6,406 nt of DNA from DATGFK01 sp040007395 (lineage in GTDB: Bacteria; Chloroflexota; Anaerolineae; Aggregatilineales; UBA2796). The notes under the pieces were generated by a model. That model was not told the origin of the DNA and made no database searches. It saw nothing but the letters and a program-made list of their open reading frames with translations. Position numbers and translations under genes: made by a program. The DNA lies in NCBI GenBank assembly GCA_040007395.1, contig JBDTVG010000012.1, positions 1 to 6,406 of the forward strand. Reading direction: 5' to 3'. Position 1 is the first letter of the stretch, and each line of letters starts with the position of its first letter. Positions 1 to 5,099 of this stretch are shown piece after piece.

Positions 1-252
1 TCAGGGAGGATTTTGCCTTCTCTCTCTCTTTTCCCTATTGCCGATAAAGTCTATTCCCCTCAATTGAATCGTCTTTCCGCTTATCGTGACGATTATCTCA
101 ATGGCATTGGGCGTAGCGTGCCGAACACGATTTATGGTTGGATTGATGTTGTTGCCCCGCACTTGGCAAGATGCACATTTAAGCAAGAGGATGTTTTGTT
201 TGTTTTTCATGATGAGTCATACGAGTCAGTAGGTGATACTCACAGGGATTAA
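1..252 (+). CDS. Possible 3' end of an unrecognised upstream gene (doubtful)
   Basis: This frame is open from the first base of the window to a TAA at 250-252, giving about 83 residues with no stop. I do not recognise the product. It has no clear domain, signal or membrane segment and ends in a charged tail (HDESYESVGDTHRD). The only internal start near the left edge is TTG at 13, which sits just 3 nt after a GGGAGG run. That spacing is too short for a good ribosome site, so if the frame is real it is more likely the C-terminal end of a gene starting outside the window. A minus-strand frame (210 down to 1) overlaps it and has no ribosome site before its ATG. Either could be a chance frame in leader DNA of the transporter operon. 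Confidence 0.2.
   Translation, partial: SGRILPSLSLFPIADKVYSPQLNRLSAYRDDYLNGIGRSVPNTIYGWIDVVAPHLARCTFKQEDVLFVFHDESYESVGDTHRD
211..243. repeat. Short repeat cluster upstream of the importer (possible operator)
   Basis: GAGTCA occurs twice in direct orientation, at 214-219 and 223-228, with a 9-bp period. Just downstream, GTGA (233-236) and TCAC (240-243) form a small inverted repeat around TAC. The cluster lies 48-80 bp before the TTG start of the first transporter gene, where a regulator could bind. The elements are short and could be chance. No convincing -35/-10 pair was found around them. Confidence 0.2.
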
Positions 253-257
253 CGGCG

Positions 258-270
258 CGGGGATGTCCCG
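258..270 (+). other. Small GC hairpin in the leader of the binding-protein gene
   Basis: CGGG (258-261) can pair with CCCG (267-270) across the 5-nt loop GATGT. The sequence GATTAA stands on both sides, at 247-252 and 270-275. In mRNA this 4-bp stem would end 20 nt before the TTG start at 291 and leave the AGAGG ribosome site at 281-285 unpaired. No T-run follows, so it is not an intrinsic terminator. It is too small to be assigned to a known riboswitch class. Confidence 0.25.
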
Positions 271-290
271 ATTAAACTACAGAGGCAAAC

Positions 291-1448
291 TTGAACGCTC
301 AATCTATTTTACGCAAGTTGCGATCTTTAACTTCCAACCAGTCATCTTCGGGGCAATCACGTTTTAAAGTTTTTTCGATATTGATGATTATCGTGCTTTT
401 CTTCATAGCACTTAGTCTGCCTTCATCTTTCGCGGCGCCCCTCGCTCAGGCAGCAACTGATACTCCCACCATGGAAGCTATGATGGGCACTCCCGTCGCA
501 TTGGCTCCGCCTGAAGTAACAGATGTTGAGATTTGGGCAGTTCGCGACCCACAAGAGGCCTCTGCCTTCTCGATTGCCGATCAGCTCGGCTATTTCAAAG
601 ATGCCGGGTTGAACGTCACCATCAAGTGGATTGTCAGCGGCACCGATATGCCTAACTTGGTGGCGACTGGTCAGGTAAATTTCTACGGCGAGAGCGGATT
701 CTCTACCACTCAACTCAAGGATAAAGGCATCGATGTTCGCTACGTGATGCCTCTCGCTGACATCAGCGGCACACAGGATTTTGTCGTCGGGCCGAATGTC
801 ACCCTGAAAACGCCCAAAGACCTAGAAGGTAAGAAGGTCGGGATGGCTGCTGGGGCTGGCGTAGCGATTGCGATTACTGGCATGGCGAAACAATATGGCG
901 TTGATTTCAGCAAAATCACCTTTGTGAATCTCCAACCCCCGGATCAAATTTCGGCGTTGGCACACGGCGATATTGATGCGATGGCTGTTTGGCAGCCTTG
1001 GTCGTTGGCGGGTGTCAAACTAGGGGGCAAGTTGTACTTCAGCGGCAATACCTCCTATATTGAAGGCACTGAGCAGAAAGTCAACTGGATGTACTTTGAC
1101 TCCGGTTTGAATGTTCGTGGTGAATTCTTAGACAAGAATCCCAATACGGTCCAGGCCGTTATGTCCGCTTTGATCCGTGCCACCGACTACATCGACACTA
1201 CGCCAATAGAGAAGGTCGCAGACACATTGAGCGGCCCCTTGAATGTCCCCAAGGAAGATTTGGCGATCATCATGAAGCAGAATATCTACTCCTACACCGT
1301 AGACCAGCACGTTATCGATGGCATGACAGCCCTCCAAGCATGGATGCTGGATCAAAAAGTCGTCGCGAAGTCGTACACACCCAAAGACATTTATGATCTG
1401 AAACTGCTTGGTGAACTGGCTCCTGATGCTGTCAAGCAGCAGCCCTAG
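291..1448 (+). CDS. NitT/TauT-type ABC transporter substrate-binding protein
   Basis: This is the extracytoplasmic solute-binding component of an importer of the SsuA/TauA/ThiY class, 385 aa. The TTG start follows AGAGG (281-285) at 5 nt. It gives a basic N-terminal region (R8, K9, R11, R24, K26) before a hydrophobic stretch at residues ~28-50 and a possible signal-peptidase site after AQA at 52-54. An ATG at residue 32 would remove the basic region. A Thr/Pro/Met/Ala linker (~55-75) leads into the mature domain. Family features are the LGYFKDAGLNV segment (99-109), the TPKDLEGKKVG segment (174-184) that opens the second lobe, and ALAHGDIDAMAVWQPW (222-237). The protein has no cysteine and therefore no lipobox. 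ATPase and permease genes follow. The substrate cannot be read from the sequence; the neighbouring genes favour a ureide or N-carbamoyl compound, but ThiY- or RibY-like pyrimidine or flavin binding is an alternative. Confidence 0.9.
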   Translation: MNAQSILRKLRSLTSNQSSSGQSRFKVFSILMIIVLFFIALSLPSSFAAPLAQAATDTPTMEAMMGTPVALAPPEVTDVEIWAVRDPQEASAFSIADQLGYFKDAGLNVTIKWIVSGTDMPNLVATGQVNFYGESGFSTTQLKDKGIDVRYVMPLADISGTQDFVVGPNVTLKTPKDLEGKKVGMAAGAGVAIAITGMAKQYGVDFSKITFVNLQPPDQISALAHGDIDAMAVWQPWSLAGVKLGGKLYFSGNTSYIEGTEQKVNWMYFDSGLNVRGEFLDKNPNTVQAVMSALIRATDYIDTTPIEKVADTLSGPLNVPKEDLAIIMKQNIYSYTVDQHVIDGMTALQAWMLDQKVVAKSYTPKDIYDLKLLGELAPDAVKQQP

Positions 1449-1474
1449 TTCACAAGTTCGATAACCAGTATGGC

Positions 1475-1526
1475 GCGAGGCTGATACACGCTCTAACGCT
1501 AGTGGAGCTATGTGTCAGTCTTTCGC
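1475..1526 (+). other. Imperfect inverted repeat between binding-protein and ATPase genes
   Basis: The 155-bp gap holds a long stem-loop. GCGA (1475-1478) pairs with TCGC (1523-1526), CTGATACA (1481-1488) with TGTGTCAG (1511-1518, one G-U pair), and GCTC (1490-1493) with GAGC (1505-1508). Small internal loops separate the segments, and an 11-nt loop caps it. The stem begins 26 bp after the stop codon at 1446-1448. No T-run follows, so it is not a typical Rho-independent terminator. Such elements often shield the 3' end of an upstream message or let only part of transcription through. That would keep binding protein in excess over membrane parts, as is usual for ABC importers; this role is inferred. 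Confidence 0.5.
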
Positions 1527-1603
1527 CCTACAACAACCCTGAACCGCTTAGTAACGAAATATCACCTTTTGCCCATTAGCACAAAGGAAATAAGGGAAAC
1601 ATC

Positions 1604-2383
1604 ATGGATGAAACCAAACTGACTTTCGATCACGTTTCGAAAGTTTTTAATTCTGCCAAAAGTGTCGCCCCGACAACGGTGGTTCAGGATGTTAGCCTCG
1701 CCATTCCGCCGCAGCACTTTGTATGCTTGCTTGGGCCGAGTGGTTGTGGCAAGTCTACTCTGCTCAATATGGCGGCAGGTTTCATTAAACCAAGCAGCGG
1801 AACTATCTTCATGGATGGCAAGCCCATCAAAGGGCCGGGTGCAGACCGAGGCGTAGTCTTTCAGGAATATGCCCTTTTTCCATGGTACACAGTCCAAGAA
1901 AATGTCGAGCTTGGCCCGCGTGCGCGTGGCGTACCCGCAGCACAACGGCGTGAACACGCGGAAAAATATCTGGAAATGGTAGGCTTGCTCGGACATCGGC
2001 ATAAGTTTCCTAAAGAGCTTTCTGGCGGAATGAAGCAGCGGGCATCGATTGCGCGTACTTTGGCGAACGAGCCAGATATTATTCTGATGGATGAGCCATT
2101 TGGGGCGTTGGACGCACAAACCCGCGAATCGATTCAGGACCAACTGCTTGAAATCTGGGCAGCGACACGCAATACAGTGATCTTTGTCACGCACAGCATT
2201 CAGGAAGCGATTATTCTGGCAGATACGATTGCAGTCTTTGCCGCCTATCCGGGTCGTCTGGTGAGCATTATTCCTAACACATTGCCCCGCCCGCGTGGAC
2301 GTACTAGCCCTGAGGTTATCGAAATGGAGCGGCATATCTACGAACAGCGTTATATGGCTGCTGATCCGAGCAAGGAACACTAA
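1604..2383 (+). CDS. NitT/TauT-type ABC transporter ATP-binding protein
   Basis: This is the cytoplasmic ATPase that powers the importer, 259 aa, the usual length for SsuB/TauB-type subunits. All nucleotide-binding elements are intact: Walker A GPSGCGKST (44-52), Q-loop Gln87 in VVFQEYALFPW, signature LSGGMKQR (139-146), Walker B ILMDEP (160-165) with catalytic Glu164, D-loop GALD (167-170) and switch His197 in FVTHSIQEA. The FQEYALFPW segment and the AYPGR stretch after the H-loop are typical of the nitrate/sulfonate/taurine group. The ATG follows AAGGG (1592-1596) at 7 nt. It should act as a homodimer with the single permease encoded 30 bp downstream. The function of the subunit is certain; the transported substrate is not. 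Confidence 0.95.
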   Translation: MDETKLTFDHVSKVFNSAKSVAPTTVVQDVSLAIPPQHFVCLLGPSGCGKSTLLNMAAGFIKPSSGTIFMDGKPIKGPGADRGVVFQEYALFPWYTVQENVELGPRARGVPAAQRREHAEKYLEMVGLLGHRHKFPKELSGGMKQRASIARTLANEPDIILMDEPFGALDAQTRESIQDQLLEIWAATRNTVIFVTHSIQEAIILADTIAVFAAYPGRLVSIIPNTLPRPRGRTSPEVIEMERHIYEQRYMAADPSKEH

Positions 2384-2413
2384 CGTTCAAATCTATTTTG
2401 CGAGGTGAAGGCG

Positions 2414-3277
2414 ATGGAAAATATTACCCAGATTGCCCAGATCGATGAAATCAATGCGGCGTTGCCAATTACCGTACCCAAGACAACCACCCCACGTGGC
2501 GAACATCGTTCGCGCTTTGCCAAGCCCTTCTCGATTCTAGCGGTGCTATTGATTTGGCAGGCCGTTGCTATCCTTAACCAGTTGGTCGCGAAGCCATTTT
2601 ATAACCCGCTGTTGTTTCCTGCGCCGTTTGATATTCTCAAAGCGGCGTGGGGGTTAATCCAGACAGGCGATCTCCAACGGAATACTATCTCGTCCTTGAT
2701 GCGAATCATCGTTGGCTTACTGCTGGCAACCCCCATTGGCATTCTTTTGGGCATTGGTGTGGCTCGCATCCGCTGGATCGAAAACATCGCCGAGCCAATT
2801 ATCGAACTGCTACGGCCTGTTCCAACGCTGGCCTTGTTGCCCTTGTTTGTCCTGTGGTTTGGCATCGGCGAAAGCTCTAAAGTTGCCTTCATTGCCTATA
2901 GCTGCTTTTTTGTCATTTTCACCACGACCATGTTAGGGGTACGCAATGTCGATCCAGTGTTGTTGCGGGCGGCGCAGAGCCTTGGCTTAAAGGGGTTTAA
3001 GCTATACCGCTTTGTAATCCTAAAAAGCGCATTCCCAGACATTATGGTAGGATTTCGGCTTGGACTGTCTGTGGGTTTTCTGGTGATCGTCGCTTCCGAG
3101 TTTATCGCTGCCGATACTGGACTCGGCTATCTGATCAATTATTCGCGTACCTACTTCCGCGTTGACCAGATGTTAGTAGGCGCTGCTGTAATCGGAATAT
3201 TGGGGTTAGTAACCAATTACGCCCTGTTGGCTGTCGAGCAGCGCATTTTCAGTTGGCGACCAACTTCTGAGCGATAG
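2414..3277 (+). CDS. NitT/TauT-type ABC transporter permease
   Basis: This is the membrane channel subunit of the importer, 287 aa, of the SsuC/TauC type with a binding-protein-dependent transport domain. A hydrophilic N-terminal stretch (1-38) precedes hydrophobic segments at roughly 39-57, 94-117, 138-150, 157-174, 216-233 and 253-274. The cytoplasmic coupling loop that docks on the ATPase is recognisable at 185-204 (RAAQSLG then VILK). It departs from the usual EAA-G-I-LP pattern: Arg replaces the Glu, and Lys204 stands where Pro is usual. The start is placed at ATG 2414 because GAGGTGA (2402-2408) is a good ribosome site for it. A GTG at 2405 in the same frame lies inside that site. Only one permease gene is present, so a homodimer is expected. 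It follows the ATPase after 30 bp and is probably cotranscribed. Confidence 0.93.
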   Translation: MENITQIAQIDEINAALPITVPKTTTPRGEHRSRFAKPFSILAVLLIWQAVAILNQLVAKPFYNPLLFPAPFDILKAAWGLIQTGDLQRNTISSLMRIIVGLLLATPIGILLGIGVARIRWIENIAEPIIELLRPVPTLALLPLFVLWFGIGESSKVAFIAYSCFFVIFTTTMLGVRNVDPVLLRAAQSLGLKGFKLYRFVILKSAFPDIMVGFRLGLSVGFLVIVASEFIAADTGLGYLINYSRTYFRVDQMLVGAAVIGILGLVTNYALLAVEQRIFSWRPTSER

Positions 3278-3300
3278 TATTTATCTGCACTTTGCCCATA

Positions 3301-3318
3301 ACCCTAACGACACAGGGT
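3301..3318 (+). other. Small inverted repeat after the permease gene
   Basis: ACCCT (3301-3305) can pair with AGGGT (3314-3318) across an 8-nt loop, 24 bp after the permease stop codon. The stem is short and no T-run follows, so I do not call it a terminator. The rest of the 125-bp gap contains a TATTAT box (3362-3367) with the right base content for a -10 element but no convincing -35 at 16-19 bp. Confidence 0.2.
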
Positions 3319-3402
3319 AGTCATTTCGTTACCTGAGCGTGCAGTACGAACAGGCAAACGATATTATTTATGCAGGTGCTCAGCAGATTCTTGGAGATTT
3401 TT

Positions 3403-3819
3403 ATGACGCAGATGCTCCGCATTGTTGCAGGGCCATTCACCTTCACAGCACGGATGGAAGATCAGGCTGCGCCACAAACCTGTGTGGCGTTTAGCCAGTT
3501 ACTTCCCTATCATCAAAAATTGATCCATGCACGGTGGAGTGGCGAGGCGTGCTGGATTCCAATGGGCGATTTCAAATTGGGGGTGGATTACGAGAATCAC
3601 ACGAGCCACCCTTCACGCGGTGATGTGCTATTCTATCCCGGCGGCTTGAGTGAAACAGAGATTCTCATGCCCTATGGCAGCGCACGGTTCGCCAGCAAAG
3701 TTGGGCAGTTGGCAGGTAATCATTTTTTGACTATCGTCGAGGGTCAGGAACATCTCGCTGAACTAGGGCATTTGTGTCTATGGCAAGGTGCACAGGATAT
3801 TGTGTTTGAAGTACTCTAA
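3403..3819 (+). CDS. DUF3830 family protein (cyclophilin-like)
   Basis: This is a 138-aa soluble protein with no signal or membrane segment. It matches the DUF3830 pattern as I know it: an N-terminal FTFTARMED strand, APQTCVAF (23-30) resembling the cyclophilin APKT start, HARWSGEACW (42-51), ENHTS (64-68), YPGG (78-81), SETEIL (83-88), FASKVGQLAGNHFLTI (96-111) and a Trp127 near the C-terminus. Known members have a cyclophilin-like beta-barrel fold, and I know of no proven reaction. ATG 3403 is preferred over in-frame ATG 3370 because GGAG (3393-3396) precedes it by 6 nt and because homologues start close to the MLRIVAGPF strand. It ends 23 bp before an amidohydrolase gene, so a role in ureide or N-carbamoyl breakdown is likely by context only. 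Family assignment is fairly sure; function is unknown. Confidence 0.85.
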   Translation: MTQMLRIVAGPFTFTARMEDQAAPQTCVAFSQLLPYHQKLIHARWSGEACWIPMGDFKLGVDYENHTSHPSRGDVLFYPGGLSETEILMPYGSARFASKVGQLAGNHFLTIVEGQEHLAELGHLCLWQGAQDIVFEVL

Positions 3820-3842
3820 CCATATCCCCGTCAACGCACAAT

Positions 3843-5069
3843 ATGTACAACATTAATCAACACCGCCTACTCGCTGATTTGGATGCGCTGGCAGCGATTG
3901 GATGTACCCCCGACGGTGGCATTTCACGTCCGGCGATGTCATTTACGGATGTAGAAGGACGATCTTGGTTCCAGCAGCGGGTTAACGAGTTCGGCCTCGA
4001 ATTTCGGGCGGATGGTGCCGGGAACTTATCGGCTATTCTGCCTTCGACCAGCGCGTCGGCACAGACCTTGCTGATGGGATCGCATCTGGACAGTGTGCCT
4101 AACGGGGGTCGGTTCGACGGTGTGTTAGGCGTGTTATCGGCGCTGGAAGTGCTGCGTACCGTGAGCGAAACCGAGTTAAAGCTGCCAGTACATCTGGAAG
4201 CTATTTCGTTTACTGATGAGGAAGGGCAGCTTCTGGCTCTAATTGGTAGTCGGGCAGTGGCGGGACTCCTCACAGAAGCCGACTTGCAACAGCCACGCGG
4301 CAATCTGGAAGGGCTGCACGCTGGAATGCAACGGTTAGGGATTACATCGGAAAGCGTTCTGAACGCCCGCCGCGCTGATATTCTGGCCTATCTGGAAATT
4401 CATATTGAGCAAGGGACACGGTTAGAAGAAGCGAGTCTAAACCTCGGTGTAGTCACATCGATTGTTGGGGTTCGCTCCTTTTGGCTGCGATTCATCGGGC
4501 AGTCGGCTCATGCTGGAACCATGCCCATGCAGAAACGCGCCGATGCGTTGTGGGGAGCCACTGCTTTTATCCAAGCGGCGCGAACGTTGATCATGGAGCA
4601 TTTCTTCCCCGGCGTAATGAATGTCGGTCAGCTTTATATCCAACCTTCGGCTTTTAACAGCGTCCCGGCTGAGGTAAAACTCGCACTTGAATTTCGACAT
4701 GGCACTACGCCTCAATTGGATGAAATGGAAACCGCCTTGTTCGATCTGGCGCAGCAAGCGGCTCAACAGAGCGGCCTCACGTTGGAAATTGAATGTGTTG
4801 GCAGATATACGCCCGCGCAGATGGATGAAGCTCTGATGCGTGCCATTGAAATAGCGGCGGATATGCTCGATCTGAGTCATACACGCTTGCTCAGTTTTGC
4901 CGGACATGATGCCCAGTCGCTAAGTACCATTACGCCCTCCGGCATGATCTTTGTACCGTCCGTTGGGGGAATTAGCCATAGCCCACTTGAGTTTACAAAA
5001 CCCGAAGAGGTAATCAACGGCGCAAATACGTTGCTCCAGACTGTTTTGAATCTGGCTCAGAATATTTGA
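3843..5069 (+). CDS. M20-family Zn-dependent amidohydrolase (allantoate / ureidoglycolate / N-carbamoyl amino acid hydrolase)
   Basis: This 408-aa cytoplasmic metallohydrolase belongs to the hydantoinase/carbamoylase group, which hydrolyses ureido or N-carbamoyl groups and releases ammonia and CO2. The two-metal site is complete: GSHLDSVPNGGRFDG (79-93) with His81, Asp83 and Asp92; DEEG (125-128) with Glu126 and Glu127; EIHIEQG (185-191) with His187; and GISHSPLEFT (376-385) with His379. The dimerisation domain carries SAHAGTMPM (221-229), FNSVPAEV (271-278) and Arg285 in FRHG, the positions that usually hold the substrate carboxylate. GHDAQ (354-358) is also typical. The usual RF after DEEG is replaced by LL, which suggests a distinct subgroup. 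The start is well supported by the family-like N-terminus (LADLDALAAIGCTPDGGISR), although no clear ribosome site precedes it. The malate synthase gene downstream favours a glyoxylate-yielding substrate (allantoate or ureidoglycolate), but sequence alone does not separate these from carbamoyl amino acids. Confidence 0.88.
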   Translation: MYNINQHRLLADLDALAAIGCTPDGGISRPAMSFTDVEGRSWFQQRVNEFGLEFRADGAGNLSAILPSTSASAQTLLMGSHLDSVPNGGRFDGVLGVLSALEVLRTVSETELKLPVHLEAISFTDEEGQLLALIGSRAVAGLLTEADLQQPRGNLEGLHAGMQRLGITSESVLNARRADILAYLEIHIEQGTRLEEASLNLGVVTSIVGVRSFWLRFIGQSAHAGTMPMQKRADALWGATAFIQAARTLIMEHFFPGVMNVGQLYIQPSAFNSVPAEVKLALEFRHGTTPQLDEMETALFDLAQQAAQQSGLTLEIECVGRYTPAQMDEALMRAIEIAADMLDLSHTRLLSFAGHDAQSLSTITPSGMIFVPSVGGISHSPLEFTKPEEVINGANTLLQTVLNLAQNI

Positions 5070-5074
5070 TTTGA

Positions 5075-5087
5075 ATCATTATATGAT
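5075..5087. promoter_or_regulatory. 13-bp AT-rich palindrome before malate synthase
   Basis: ATCAT (5075-5079) and ATGAT (5083-5087) form a perfect inverted repeat around TAT, in the 30-bp gap between the amidohydrolase stop and the malate synthase start. It directly abuts the AAAGGA ribosome site (5088-5093) and includes TATGAT (5082-5087), which resembles a -10 box but has no -35 partner. It could be an operator or chance AT-rich spacer. Confidence 0.25.
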
Positions 5088-5099
5088 AAAGGATTAGTG

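Noticed and set aside
16..36. Pyrimidine run with a CT dinucleotide repeat
   Set aside because: It is short, has no paired partner or nearby start it could phase, and is compatible with chance.
1..210. Minus-strand open frame that could be the start of a divergent gene
   Set aside because: No ribosome site precedes its ATG at 210, the product shows no recognisable domain, and it overlaps another open frame on the + strand.
230..290. Possible ykkC/guanidine or other riboswitch before the importer
   Set aside because: NitT/TauT importers near ureide genes are sometimes under guanidine control, but I could not find the conserved core of any known class; only a 4-bp stem is present.
1562..2380. 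Long minus-strand open frame opposite the ATPase
   Set aside because: It is a shadow of the ATPase gene, which has every catalytic motif; the antisense product is Cys/Arg/His-rich without domain features.
3403..3819. Calling the small gene an AllA-type ureidoglycolate lyase by context
   Set aside because: Its motifs (HARWSGEACW, ENHTS, GNHFLTI) are those of DUF3830, not of the cupin-like AllA family; only an analogous role can be proposed.
3857..4907. Minus-strand open frames opposite the amidohydrolase
   Set aside because: They lie fully inside a gene with complete family motifs and have no plausible products.
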